A stretch of DNA of 64,000 bases from Algoriphagus pacificus (GTDB taxonomy: Bacteria; Bacteroidota; Bacteroidia; Cytophagales; Cyclobacteriaceae). Positions within the stretch are counted from its first letter, which is position 1; each line of letters begins with the position of its first letter. Under the pieces are notes generated by a model. It was not told the DNA's origin, did not search any database, and saw nothing but the letters and a program-made list of their open reading frames with translations. This document shows positions 7,503 to 17,194 of this stretch, piece after piece. Position numbers and translations under genes: made by a program. Location of the stretch: positions 62,001-126,000 of the forward strand of contig NZ_JAFKCU010000003.1 of NCBI RefSeq assembly GCF_017254845.1. Direction: 5' to 3'.

Positions 7503-10232
7503 ATGATCAATCAAACTACAAAAAAATTAAAGGGCTTTTTGGCTATGGGTCTGCTGCTTTCGGCAGTTGGACTTCCAAATGCCCAGGCACAGAAAATTCC
7601 TGACCAAGTGGTCAAGGCAATCAAATTCAGGGAGATCGGTCCCACTAGACAAGGCGGTCGCTATGTGGAATTTGCCGTTGTAGCAAATTCCACCAAGGTA
7701 ATTTATGCAGCCACTGCTTCAGGCGGTCTTTGGAAATCAATCAATAATGGACAGTCATGGACTCCGATTTTTGATAATGAGTCGGTGATTTCCATCGGAT
7801 CGGTTGCCGTTGATCAGAAAAATCCAGACGTAATCTGGGTTGGTTCAGGCGAGGCAAATAATTCTAGAAGTTCCTATTGGGGAGATGGTATCTACAAATC
7901 CACAGATGCAGGTAAAACCTGGAAAAACATGGGTTTGCCGGAGACGCATCACATTGGAAGAATCGTCATTGACCCAAGCAACTCAGATGTAGTATATGTT
8001 GCTGCGTTGGGCAAATTGTATTCAGATAATTCTGAAAGAGGTGTTTATAAAACCACCGATGGAGGAAAGACTTGGGCGAAAGTTTTGGAAGTTAAAAAAG
8101 AGGATGGCAAAGACGTAGGTGTTGTAGATATCAGCATGAGTCCTGATGATCCCAATATTCTGATTGCTGCAGCTTATGATAAAATCAGACGTCCTTGGAC
8201 TTTCAACGAAGGTGGAGAGGGAAGTGCGATTTACAAATCTACCGATGCAGGTAAAACCTGGAAAAAGCTTGAGAATGGTCTTCCAGGAGGATTTTTGGGT
8301 AGAATAGGAGTGGCTTATGCTCCTGGAAATCCCAAAGTGGTCTATGCCAATGTAGAGAATGTGAATGTAGAAGGTGTTTCTACAGAGGAAAGAAGAAGAA
8401 TGCTGGAAGTGGGTATTCCATTAGGCAAAGGACAAAAAGTAGTCGGTACAGAAATGTACAGATCAGATGATGGAGGGGAAAGCTGGAGAAAAATCAGCCC
8501 AGATGGAGAGGATATCGGAGGAGCACCATCATATTATTACCAGCAGGTAATTGTCGATCCTAATGATGAAGATCATGCATATGTTTTGGGTATTCGTGTT
8601 TGGGAAACCAAAGATGGAGGAGCAAATTGGGGTTCGCCATTTAGATTCGGTGGTGATAATCATGCGATGTGGATAGATCCTGCTGACTCAGAGCACATGC
8701 TTTTGGGCTATGATCACGGTATGGGTATAACCTATGATGCAGGTAAAACCTGGTATCATCCAGATGAATTGCCTTTGGCTCAATTCTATGCTGTAGATGT
8801 GGATATGGCTTCCCCATACAATGTATATGGTGGACTTCAGGATAATGGATCCGTGAGAGGTCCTAGCTCTATGAAAGATGGAAGCTCTATTCCATTTGAA
8901 GCTTGGCAGCGAGTTGGTGGTGGAGATGGAATGTATAATGTGGTTGACCGAACTAACAATAGATATTTATATAATGAATCACAGTTTGGCCCGATTCAGC
9001 GAATGGATTTGGAAACCGGAGATTCGAAAAGTATCCGATACGAAGGCGCAAGAAATATGCGTTGGAACTGGAACTCACCAATTGTAGTATCTGCGCACGA
9101 TGCAGATGTGATTTATCATGCAGGCAACAAAGTCTTGAGATCTAGTTTCAGAGGTGAAAACTGGGAGGAAATCAGTCCTGATCTTTCTAAGAATGATACT
9201 TTAAAGCAAAATGGAACAGGTAATATTCAGTACGGTACCATCACTACTTTAGAGGAATCTCCATTGGATCCAAAAGAACTTTGGGCAGGAACAGATGACG
9301 GTAACGTGCAGATGACTAAAGATGGAGGAAAAACCTGGACCTTATTAAATGAGAACATTCCGAATAATCCTGAGTATTGGGTGACTCGAGTGGAAGCTTC
9401 TGCCCATTATCCAGGAACAGCTTATGTTGCCTTCAATGGCATGAGAAGAGATGATTTTACTTCTTATTTATACAAGACTACCGACTGGGGTAAAACTTGG
9501 ACTTCAATAGCAGCTGGTATTCCTCCAGCAGGTGTTAATGTAATTCGTGAGGATCATAAGAATCCTGACCTTCTTTTTGTGGGAACTGAATTGGGTACTT
9601 TCGCCAGCATTGATGGTGGTAAGAACTGGACGAAGTTTATGACCAATATGCCTGTTAATCCAGCTTATGATATGGTTATTCACCCTAGAGATAATGAATT
9701 GGTCGTAGCCACTCATGGTAGAGGAATTTTCATTGCTGATATTGCTCCACTTCAAGGAATGAGTGCAGATGTAATGAATGCTGATTTGACTTTGTTTGAT
9801 ATTCAACCAGCTGTTCAATACGCAGGTGAATTGAGTAATGTGACGGCTTCTACTAATTTCAATGGAGAAAGCAGAGCACCAGGAACTCATGTTCATTTCA
9901 ATGCTAAATCTGCAGGGAAAGCGACTGTCAAAGTTTTCAGAGGAGCTAAGGAAATCTATAAAACTGAAATGGATGCCAAAGCTGGTTTGAACACCTTCAA
10001 TTGGAGATTCCAGGAGGTTACCGGAGAAAGATCCCAGAAGGAATTGGATCAAATGGCGGAACGATTTAGAAGCTTTGGAATGGAAGAAGATGACATCCAA
10101 AGAAGAATGGAAGGTATGAAATACCTAAGCCGAACAGTAGGTCCTGGAACTTACAAAGTTCAAGTAGAAATGAATGGCAAAACTGTTTCAAAAGAGGCAA
10201 TTGTCATGAAAGATTACTGGAGCGGAAATTAA
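7503..10232 (+). CDS. Secreted Asp-box (BNR/VPS10-like) beta-propeller protein
   Basis: A 909-residue protein with signal peptide (residues 1-29, ending AQAQ) and about ten Asp-box motifs (S/T-x-D-x-G-x-x-W), for example YKSTDAGKTWKN, YKTTDGGKTWAK, YRSDDGGESWRK and YKTTDWGKTWTS, spread over residues 70-720. This indicates one or two beta-propellers of the sortilin/BNR type often annotated as glycosyl hydrolase or VPS10 domain protein in Bacteroidota. The last 150 residues (from about 760) form an Ig-like region. Asp boxes are structural, so enzyme activity is not shown. It stands alone and ends in a strong terminator. Confidence 0.82.
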   Translation: MINQTTKKLKGFLAMGLLLSAVGLPNAQAQKIPDQVVKAIKFREIGPTRQGGRYVEFAVVANSTKVIYAATASGGLWKSINNGQSWTPIFDNESVISIGSVAVDQKNPDVIWVGSGEANNSRSSYWGDGIYKSTDAGKTWKNMGLPETHHIGRIVIDPSNSDVVYVAALGKLYSDNSERGVYKTTDGGKTWAKVLEVKKEDGKDVGVVDISMSPDDPNILIAAAYDKIRRPWTFNEGGEGSAIYKSTDAGKTWKKLENGLPGGFLGRIGVAYAPGNPKVVYANVENVNVEGVSTEERRRMLEVGIPLGKGQKVVGTEMYRSDDGGESWRKISPDGEDIGGAPSYYYQQVIVDPNDEDHAYVLGIRVWETKDGGANWGSPFRFGGDNHAMWIDPADSEHMLLGYDHGMGITYDAGKTWYHPDELPLAQFYAVDVDMASPYNVYGGLQDNGSVRGPSSMKDGSSIPFEAWQRVGGGDGMYNVVDRTNNRYLYNESQFGPIQRMDLETGDSKSIRYEGARNMRWNWNSPIVVSAHDADVIYHAGNKVLRSSFRGENWEEISPDLSKNDTLKQNGTGNIQYGTITTLEESPLDPKELWAGTDDGNVQMTKDGGKTWTLLNENIPNNPEYWVTRVEASAHYPGTAYVAFNGMRRDDFTSYLYKTTDWGKTWTSIAAGIPPAGVNVIREDHKNPDLLFVGTELGTFASIDGGKNWTKFMTNMPVNPAYDMVIHPRDNELVVATHGRGIFIADIAPLQGMSADVMNADLTLFDIQPAVQYAGELSNVTASTNFNGESRAPGTHVHFNAKSAGKATVKVFRGAKEIYKTEMDAKAGLNTFNWRFQEVTGERSQKELDQMAERFRSFGMEEDDIQRRMEGMKYLSRTVGPGTYKVQVEMNGKTVSKEAIVMKDYWSGN

Positions 10233-10245
10233 TATCCTAATACTC

Positions 10246-10282
10246 AAAAAGCCCGAGCTGTATTCATAGCTCGGGCTTTTTT
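10246..10282. terminator. Bidirectional intrinsic terminator
   Basis: GCCCGAGCT (10251-10259) pairs perfectly with AGCTCGGGC (10268-10276) across an 8-base loop; five A's precede and six T's follow, so it can stop transcription from both sides. It lies between the convergent propeller gene and sulfatase gene. Confidence 0.9.
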
Positions 10283-10325
10283 GTCTTAAGCTAACCAAAA
10301 CAATTTCTAAAACTCACTACCGATT

Positions 10326-11720
10326 TTATTTTTCAATTACCTTTTCCAATTGGGTTGCTCCCATGACCAGATTGGATTGGTGAACTGCGATTAATTCCTG
10401 GATCTCAGCAATTACAGCTGCATTTTCTGCTGCAATATCAAAACGCTCGGATGGATCATGAGCCAGGTTATAAAGCTTCAAAGTATCCAGTTTTTCAACT
10501 TTGGCAGGATATCCTAGAGGATTGTTTTTATAAAAATAGAGCTTGTAGTCTCCCTTTCTAGCTGCAAAAAGTCTATCTCCATGATAATAAAACATTTCAT
10601 TTCGGGGAGTTTCATCCTTTCCTGCCAGAACAGGACTTAAGTCAAAACCATCGTAAATTCTATCATTGGGTTTTTCGGTATTGGAAAGGCTGCAAAAGGT
10701 AGGCAACAAGTCTAAGGTGCTTCCTATTTTTGATACCACCCCAGGCTTAACATTACCTGGTCCCCAAATGATGGTTGGCACTCGCACACCTCCTTCATAG
10801 CTGGTTCCTTTGCCACCAAAAAGGCTACCGCTGCTTCCTCCTTGTTCATTGTAAACCAACCAAGGCCCATTATCAGAGGTAAAAACCACATAGGTGTTTT
10901 GATCCAAACCTTCTTGTTTTAAAGTATTCAGGATCTGACCCACACTCCAATCGATTTCTTCAATTACGTCCCCATAGAGTCCTCTTTCGCTACTACCTAA
11001 ATATTGCTCACTTGCGAATAAAGGAACATGGGGCAAGGAATGGGCCAGATAAATAAAAAAGGGATTTTCTTTATTTTCTTTGATGAGTTTGACTGCCTCT
11101 TCGGTGTATCGCTTCGTGATGGTATTCTGATTTGCTGGCCTTTCCACTATACTTTCATTTCGCATCAAAGGCACATTGAAATATTGATATTTCGGTGAGG
11201 CAAATGCCTCTTTAGCCTCCACATCATTGACTCGGTCCATATCATTGCTGTAAGGAATCCCAAAATAGGAATCAAAGCCATGGCTGGTGGGCAAGTAGGG
11301 AGGTAGATGTCCCAAATGCCATTTGCCTATGGCAGCAGTAGAATAACCTGAACCTTTTAAAAGCTTGGCAATGGTGTTTTCAGAAGCAGGTAGTCCTCCA
11401 TCAGAATCCGGAAAAAGCACCCTTCTTTTATTGCTAAACATGCCTGTTCTTACCGGAAGTCTTCCCGTCATGATCGCCGATCTGCTGGGAGTACAAACAT
11501 TGGCAGCAACGTAAAAGTTGGTCCATTTTTGACCCTCCATCGCCATTTGATCAAGATTTGGGGTTTTGATAGTCGGATGTCCAAAAACACCCACATCCCC
11601 ATAACCTTGATCGTCAGTAAAGATGATGATGAAATTAGGTTTTTGGTTTTGGGCAAAAGAAGAATGAAAAAGCAGCCCAAAAAGTAAAATGGCTATCAAG
11701 TATTTCAAGGTTGTTTTCAT
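10326..11720 (-). CDS. Secreted type I sulfatase
   Basis: A 464-residue S1-family sulfatase. A signal peptide (residues 1-23, cleavage after SFA) precedes the metal-binding FTDDQGYGD (Asp36, Asp37) and the sulfatase signature CTPSR at Cys76, the residue oxidised to formylglycine in active enzymes; GKWHLGH, a later conserved His and FTSDNGP complete the active site. Substrates of this family are sulfated glycans or simple sulfate esters, and the sequence alone does not tell which. No formylglycine-generating enzyme gene is in the window. It may have its own promoter in the 410-bp region shared with the divergent kinase gene. Confidence 0.9.
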   Translation of the reverse strand: MKTTLKYLIAILLFGLLFHSSFAQNQKPNFIIIFTDDQGYGDVGVFGHPTIKTPNLDQMAMEGQKWTNFYVAANVCTPSRSAIMTGRLPVRTGMFSNKRRVLFPDSDGGLPASENTIAKLLKGSGYSTAAIGKWHLGHLPPYLPTSHGFDSYFGIPYSNDMDRVNDVEAKEAFASPKYQYFNVPLMRNESIVERPANQNTITKRYTEEAVKLIKENKENPFFIYLAHSLPHVPLFASEQYLGSSERGLYGDVIEEIDWSVGQILNTLKQEGLDQNTYVVFTSDNGPWLVYNEQGGSSGSLFGGKGTSYEGGVRVPTIIWGPGNVKPGVVSKIGSTLDLLPTFCSLSNTEKPNDRIYDGFDLSPVLAGKDETPRNEMFYYHGDRLFAARKGDYKLYFYKNNPLGYPAKVEKLDTLKLYNLAHDPSERFDIAAENAAVIAEIQELIAVHQSNLVMGATQLEKVIEK

Positions 11721-12130
11721 GGCGTATTTGGGTGTATTGAAAGCTATTGAATAGATCGTTTCTTTAAAATAGAAAGAGCTAATTCCTTTTTTCTTAAATT
11801 AAAGAATCTATTGAAAAGGAATTGAATTTGAATCAAAAATTATGGTTTAAAGAATCCCTTTTACAGCTAGAAAATTGTCAATGGATTTTTTTAATCATTC
11901 TGAATATAATTTTTTTGAAATGGTAAAAAGGATTAAATACCTATTCCTGTATGTATAAAAGTGCATTTACCCAGTGAAATTCATTTGATGTCTATTAAAG
12001 ACTTGTTCTGAATTAAGACTCAAAATGACATGCTTTTTATATTAGGGTTTGCGTTATATTTTGCACAATGGTCCCAAATCAACTACTAGTTTCTAAGTAC
12101 TTTGGGACCTGCTTTAAATAATAAAATTTG
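11721..12130. other. 410-bp divergent intergenic region
   Basis: AT-rich region between the sulfatase and the hybrid kinase starts. It has a 10-bp perfect inverted repeat (AATTCCTTTT / AAAAGGAATT, 11781-11790 and 11814-11823) near the sulfatase start and a 9-bp perfect inverted repeat near the kinase start (12070-12109). A -7-like TATATTTTG lies at 12055-12063, but no -33 partner at proper spacing is clear. No small gene is convincing. Confidence 0.6.
12070..12109. repeat. Inverted repeat before the hybrid kinase gene
   Basis: GGTCCCAAA (12070-12078) and TTTGGGACC (12101-12109) are perfect inverted copies with 22 bases between, ending 21 bases before the ATG. There is no T-run, so it is not a typical terminator. 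It may be an operator or a 5'-leader hairpin. Confidence 0.7.
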
Positions 12131-15100
12131 ATGATAGGAAACAGCCCCGCAGACTTTTCTAAAAGTTTGAACTTACTCCATGAATTTCATGTCCTAAACA
12201 ATGAAAATGAAACGGAATTAAATGGGATCGCAAAGCTTGCCAGTATTTTGGGCGAGGGGGCAAGTTCTCTGATATTCTTTTATGATAAAGATAGAGTCTG
12301 GATCAAGTCCCAGATAGAAGGTGATTTTACTTCCCTTGGAGACTTGTTTTTTTTAAACTATTCGAATTTAAATAAGAATGATTTTTGGATCCTGAATCAG
12401 GCTGATTCTGATTTTCCCAAGGAGCTATTATCTCATGATATCTCTCTACTTGCTGCCTGTCCAATAAAAGATGAGTTTGGAAATCTCTTTGGCGCCATTG
12501 TAATTCTCCTCAAGAAGAAATCTGATTTATCTGCGGATCAAATGATGGGATTGAAAATCCTTTCAGGAGGAATTGTCAGTTTGCTTTATGACAGAAAAAA
12601 GAATGTAGACCTCCGACATTTTGAAAAGATTTTTCAACTGTCTTCAGACCTGGTTTGCTTGGCTGGTAGTGATGGCTACTTCAAAAAAATAAACCCTTCT
12701 TTCCAAAAAATCCTAGGTTGGGAAAGCGATGTATTGTTAAATGAGACGTTTTTCAATTATATACATCCTGAGGATATAGAAAAGACAAGCCTTGAAATTC
12801 AAAAACTTTCGGAGGGTATTCCGACCATCAATTTTATTGTAAGGTTTAAAACTACGACAGGTTCTTTTAAATTTATTCAGTGGACAGCCTCTCCTGAGCC
12901 TGAATCGGGGACAATTTTTGCCATTGGAAGAGATATGACTGAGGAGAGAAAAAGGGAAATAAAACTTATTGAAAGTGAGCAAAAGCTCCGCGTATTTTTT
13001 GAAAATTCCCAAGGGCTCATGTGTACTCATGATATGGGGGGTAATTTTCTGTCAGTAAATTCTTCCGGAGCAGGGATTTTGGGCTATACGGCAGAAGAAG
13101 TCATGCAGCTCAGTTTGTTTGACATTGTTCCGCAAGACAGGCATTTTGAATTAAAAGGATATCTCAAAGGGATTCAAGCGGAAGGTAGAGCAAGTGGACA
13201 AATGCTTACAATGCATAAGGATGGCTCAATTCGAACCTGGCTATTCAATAATGTTCTTGAAAAAAGTGATTTGGATGGGTCCTATTATGTTATTGGTAAT
13301 GCGATTGACATTACCAAGAGAGCCAAGCTAGAGAAGGAACTAAAGGAAACAAAAGAAATTCTCGAAGAAACCGGTAAAGTAGCCAGAGTTGGAGGTTGGA
13401 GTCTTGATCCAATTCAACAAAAAATATTCTGGAGCCCTATGACCAGAAATATCCATGAGGTTCCTGAGGATTATGTACCAGAATTAGAGAAAGGAATCAA
13501 TTTTTATAAAGAAGGAGAAAGTAGAGAGAAGATTTCTGAGGCTGTGGGATTGGCTATTTCTGAAGGGAAGCCATGGAATCTTGATTTGCAAATTGTTACC
13601 TATTTGGGAAATGAAATTTGGGTTAGAGCAATCGGGCAAGCCGAATTTAAAAATGGAGTCTGCACCCGTGTATTTGGGACTTTCCAGGATATAGACAAGG
13701 AAAAGAAAACTGAGCTGGAAGCAAACCGAGCTAAAAGACTGTTGGATGATGTATTTAATGCCAGTTCAGAGGTAAGTATCATCGCAACCGATGTGAATGG
13801 ATTGATAACAGTATTCAACAAAGGAGCTGAAAAATTGCTTGGCTACAAAGCGGAGGAACTTATTGGAAAACACACCCCTAGAATCATTCATTCCCAACAG
13901 GAAATAGAGGAATACGGACAGAAATTAACTGAAGAATTTGGTTATAAAATCGAAGGCTTTAGGGTTTTTAATGCCAAAGCGGATCGAGATGGTTCTGATC
14001 AAAAAGACTGGACTTATATCGGAAAAGATGGAAGGGAACGTCTAGTTTCTTTGGTAGTGACACCGATTCGGGATGAAGAAAATCAAATAATAGGGTATTT
14101 AGGTATTGCCCTGGATATCACTGAAAAGCGAAATATAGAAATTGATTTAATCAATGAGAAAAGCCGTCTAGCTGCATTTGTGGAGCATACACCCGCTGCT
14201 GTTTCTATGCTGGACAAAAACATGAACTATATAGCTGTCAGCAACAGATGGCAGGAAGAGTATAAAATGAAGGCAGAAAATGTCATAGGTAAATCTCACT
14301 ATGACCTGTTCAAAGCCGTGATTAATGAAGAAAGAAAAGCAAATTACGATAGAGTTCTGAAAGGAGAGGTTTTGATTCGGGAAGAAGAAAAAATCCAGTT
14401 TCCTGGCGAATCAGAACCATGGTTTCTTTCTTGGGAAATGCGTCCCTGGTATCTCTACAACGGAGAAATAGGTGGGATGATGGCTTTTACACAGAATATT
14501 ACGCCATTGATTTCGCAGCGCGAAGAATTAAAACAAGCCAAAGAAGCAGCTGAGGAAGCTAGCAAAGCAAAGTCGGAATTTTTGGCCAATATGAGTCATG
14601 AAATACGGACACCACTAAATGGAGTTATTGGCTTTACAGATTTGGTTTTAAAGACCAAATTGAATGAGACCCAGTATCAATACCTTTCTATCGTAAATCA
14701 AAGCGGTACAGCTTTGCTGGGAATTATCAACGATATCCTGGATTTCTCTAAAATTGAGGCAGGAAAACTGGAGTTGGATATTGAGAAATCCGATCTCTAT
14801 GAAATGTGTTCCCAAGCAACGGATATCATTACTTATCAGGTTCAAAATAAGGGACTTGAAATGTTGTTGAATATCAGTCCAGATTTACCAAGGTTTATTT
14901 ATGCGGATGCTGTTAGGCTGAAGCAGATTTTGGTCAATCTATTAGGGAATTCTGCCAAATTCACAGAGAAAGGAGAGATTGAACTTAAAATAGAAAACCT
15001 TAAATCTAAAGGTGATTTCAATACCCTTCGTTTCTCGGTTAGAGATACCGGGATTGGTATTAAAGCAGAAAAGCAGGATAAGATTTTTGAGGCTTTCTCT

Positions 15101-16462
15101 CAGGAAGATAGCTCAACCACCAAAAAGTACGGAGGTACGGGTTTAGGTCTTACAATTTCCAATCGACTTCTTGGTTTGATGGGCAGTAAGCTCCAATTGA
15201 AATCCGAACTTGGGAAAGGAAGTACATTCTTCTTTGATGTGACTTTCCAGACTGAGCAAGGTGATGAGATAGATTGGGTCGATGTGGACCAAATCAAAAA
15301 TGTATTGATAGTAGATGATAATGACAACAATCGACTGATTGTCAATCAAATGTTGTTGCTCAAAAACATACATACCATTGAAGCCACTAATGGATTTGAA
15401 GCCCTTCAAATCCTTACAAAAGGTGAGAAGTTTGATGTAATTCTCATGGATTATCACATGCCATATATGAATGGAATAGAGACGATCCGAAAAATCAGAG
15501 AGATATTCAGTGAGAATCTGGAAGAGATGCCAATTCTTTTGCTCCATAGTTCTTCTGATGATCAAAAGATTCAACAGGCATGCAAAGAATTAGGAGTGAG
15601 GCATCGCTTGATCAAACCACTTAAACTTCATGAACTGTACCATGCCCTGTCTAGAATACATGAGGTAAATACATTGGTGGAGGAAGAAGAGGTTATTTCA
15701 AAAGTTGAAAGAGAGGAGTTTACTGTGCTGGTTGCGGAGGACAATCTGGTCAATATGCTTTTGGCTGAGACCATCATTAAAAGATTGATACCTAATGTAA
15801 CCTTGCTAAAAGCCAAAAATGGTTTGGAGGCATTGGAGTTATGTAAGACGCAAATTCCAGATATCATCTTTATGGATGTGCAAATGCCGGTCATGAATGG
15901 CTATGAGGCTACAGGGAGTATCAGAGATCTGAAAAATTTCGGTGCTATTCCAATCATTGCTTTAACTGCTGGAAATGTGAAAGGCGAACGGGAAAAATGT
16001 CTGGCAGCAGGAATGAATGATTTTATGGTGAAACCAGTAGTGGAAAAAAATATTGAAGAGGTATTTAAAAATTGGTTATTCAACAAATCAAGGGATGGTA
16101 AAAATCCTTCAGATAAGCAGGTAATCAAAGATTTGGTTCACTACGATGAAGAAAAGCTGAATGCCTATGTGGATGGAGATAAGGCTGCTTTGGCAAATAT
16201 TCTTACTTTGGTCAAAAAGGAATTGAAAGGTTCTCTTTCAGGATTAATGGAAACTATCGCTGCAAAAGATCTAGTTGCGGTAAAAGAAGTAGCCCATAAA
16301 TTATATGGAACAGCAGTATCCTCTGGTATGGATGTCCTAGCCAAAATGGCTGCAAGAATAGAAGTACTTAAGGAGTTTGATGAGGCAGATTTAAATCATC
16401 GCTTTGAAGAAATCAAGATTGAAATCCTTATGCTTTTGGATTTGATTATGGACCAGGAATAA
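12131..16462 (+). CDS. Multi-PAS hybrid histidine kinase with two receivers and HPt
   Basis: A 1443-residue kinase with no obvious membrane segment. In order: GAF-like region (about 1-150); PAS-type domains near 165-270, 285-395, 405-520, 535-675 and 685-800; coiled linker; HisKA with phosphoacceptor His823 in MSHEIRTPLNG; HATPase near 930-1045 with N-box NLLGNSAKFT, G1 DTGIGI and G2 GGTGLGL; receiver 1 with Asp1107 (LMDYHMPYMNG); receiver 2 with Asp1249 (FMDVQMPVMNG); C-terminal HPt with His1389 (VAHKLYG). The protein carries a whole phosphorelay. The ATG at 12131 is preferred to a TTG one codon earlier. It converges on a four-gene signalling operon, a likely partner. The signal is unknown. 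Confidence 0.92.
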   Translation: MIGNSPADFSKSLNLLHEFHVLNNENETELNGIAKLASILGEGASSLIFFYDKDRVWIKSQIEGDFTSLGDLFFLNYSNLNKNDFWILNQADSDFPKELLSHDISLLAACPIKDEFGNLFGAIVILLKKKSDLSADQMMGLKILSGGIVSLLYDRKKNVDLRHFEKIFQLSSDLVCLAGSDGYFKKINPSFQKILGWESDVLLNETFFNYIHPEDIEKTSLEIQKLSEGIPTINFIVRFKTTTGSFKFIQWTASPEPESGTIFAIGRDMTEERKREIKLIESEQKLRVFFENSQGLMCTHDMGGNFLSVNSSGAGILGYTAEEVMQLSLFDIVPQDRHFELKGYLKGIQAEGRASGQMLTMHKDGSIRTWLFNNVLEKSDLDGSYYVIGNAIDITKRAKLEKELKETKEILEETGKVARVGGWSLDPIQQKIFWSPMTRNIHEVPEDYVPELEKGINFYKEGESREKISEAVGLAISEGKPWNLDLQIVTYLGNEIWVRAIGQAEFKNGVCTRVFGTFQDIDKEKKTELEANRAKRLLDDVFNASSEVSIIATDVNGLITVFNKGAEKLLGYKAEELIGKHTPRIIHSQQEIEEYGQKLTEEFGYKIEGFRVFNAKADRDGSDQKDWTYIGKDGRERLVSLVVTPIRDEENQIIGYLGIALDITEKRNIEIDLINEKSRLAAFVEHTPAAVSMLDKNMNYIAVSNRWQEEYKMKAENVIGKSHYDLFKAVINEERKANYDRVLKGEVLIREEEKIQFPGESEPWFLSWEMRPWYLYNGEIGGMMAFTQNITPLISQREELKQAKEAAEEASKAKSEFLANMSHEIRTPLNGVIGFTDLVLKTKLNETQYQYLSIVNQSGTALLGIINDILDFSKIEAGKLELDIEKSDLYEMCSQATDIITYQVQNKGLEMLLNISPDLPRFIYADAVRLKQILVNLLGNSAKFTEKGEIELKIENLKSKGDFNTLRFSVRDTGIGIKAEKQDKIFEAFSQEDSSTTKKYGGTGLGLTISNRLLGLMGSKLQLKSELGKGSTFFFDVTFQTEQGDEIDWVDVDQIKNVLIVDDNDNNRLIVNQMLLLKNIHTIEATNGFEALQILTKGEKFDVILMDYHMPYMNGIETIRKIREIFSENLEEMPILLLHSSSDDQKIQQACKELGVRHRLIKPLKLHELYHALSRIHEVNTLVEEEEVISKVEREEFTVLVAEDNLVNMLLAETIIKRLIPNVTLLKAKNGLEALELCKTQIPDIIFMDVQMPVMNGYEATGSIRDLKNFGAIPIIALTAGNVKGEREKCLAAGMNDFMVKPVVEKNIEEVFKNWLFNKSRDGKNPSDKQVIKDLVHYDEEKLNAYVDGDKAALANILTLVKKELKGSLSGLMETIAAKDLVAVKEVAHKLYGTAVSSGMDVLAKMAARIEVLKEFDEADLNHRFEEIKIEILMLLDLIMDQE

Positions 16463-16466
16463 CAAG

Positions 16467-16499
16467 AAAAGGATCAATTTAAATCAAATTGATCCTTTT
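16467..16499. terminator. Bidirectional hairpin terminator overlapping a coding end
   Basis: A 14-bp perfect inverted repeat, AAAAGGATCAATTT (16467-16480) and AAATTGATCCTTTT (16486-16499), loop of 5. It separates two convergent genes; its right arm encodes the last codons of the LytTR regulator. Confidence 0.75.
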
Positions 16500-17192
16500 C
16501 ATTAAGTCTGCTCTTTTGGATCTGCTAATAGGGATTACCGATTTCTGAATCAGAATAGTATTGTCCTGGATATCAATTATTTTATTCAAGTTGATAATAT
16601 AGGAACGATGAACTTGGAAGAAAGAATCTTGGGGTAATTTTTCAAAAATCTTACTCAAGGTCGTATGCACATGGAAGGTTTCTTTTTCAGTAAACAGATC
16701 AATATAATCTCCTTTTGCCTCTATTAGATTTACTTCATCGGCATTGATTTTTATCAATCGTTTATCAATGTTGATAAAAAAATGATGTGGGGTACTGGTA
16801 CTGGTATTCGAAGTATTTGAACTTCCTTTTTTGCCTTCTGATAAGATTTTATTCGCCTTTTGCACAGATTTTTTAAATCGATCTGGATCGATAGGTTTCC
16901 TGAGAAAATCAATTATCGACTCAAATTCAAATGCTTTGAGAGCAGACTCCTGATCAGAGGTAGTAATAATGATTAGGGGAGGGTTTTTGAGTGTTTGGAT
17001 AAAATCAAAACCTGTAAAATCAGGCATATGTATATCCAGAAAGATTAAATCAACATCTTCTTTATTCAAAAATCTGAATGCATCCATCGCATTCGAAAAA
17101 CTTGAGACAAGATTTAATTCAGTTTCTCTTTCACACAAAAAAGTTAAAATTTCTCGTGATACACTTTCGTCATCAACGATAAGACAATTCAT
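16479..17192 (-). CDS. LytTR-type response regulator
   Basis: A 237-residue two-domain regulator. The receiver (1-120) has the acidic pair VDDE, phosphoacceptor Asp53 in FLDIHMPDFTG and the lysine in FLRKPID. The C-terminal LytTR DNA-binding domain (about 138-235) has the conserved VNLIEAKGDYIDLFT and FFQVHRSYIINL. It is last in an operon after the HPt-like gene (2-bp gap), so it is the probable output of that set. LytTR proteins normally bind paired direct repeats; no target could be assigned here. Confidence 0.92.
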   Translation of the reverse strand: MNCLIVDDESVSREILTFLCERETELNLVSSFSNAMDAFRFLNKEDVDLIFLDIHMPDFTGFDFIQTLKNPPLIIITTSDQESALKAFEFESIIDFLRKPIDPDRFKKSVQKANKILSEGKKGSSNTSNTSTSTPHHFFINIDKRLIKINADEVNLIEAKGDYIDLFTEKETFHVHTTLSKIFEKLPQDSFFQVHRSYIINLNKIIDIQDNTILIQKSVIPISRSKRADLMKRINLI

Positions 17193-17194
17193 AC

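Noticed and set aside
9504-10100. 198-residue open frame on the minus strand
   Set aside because: It lies entirely within the propeller gene on the opposite strand and has no family features; base bias of the true frame explains it.
15143-15574. 143-residue open frame on the minus strand
   Set aside because: Antisense to the receiver region of the hybrid kinase, with no motif or start context.
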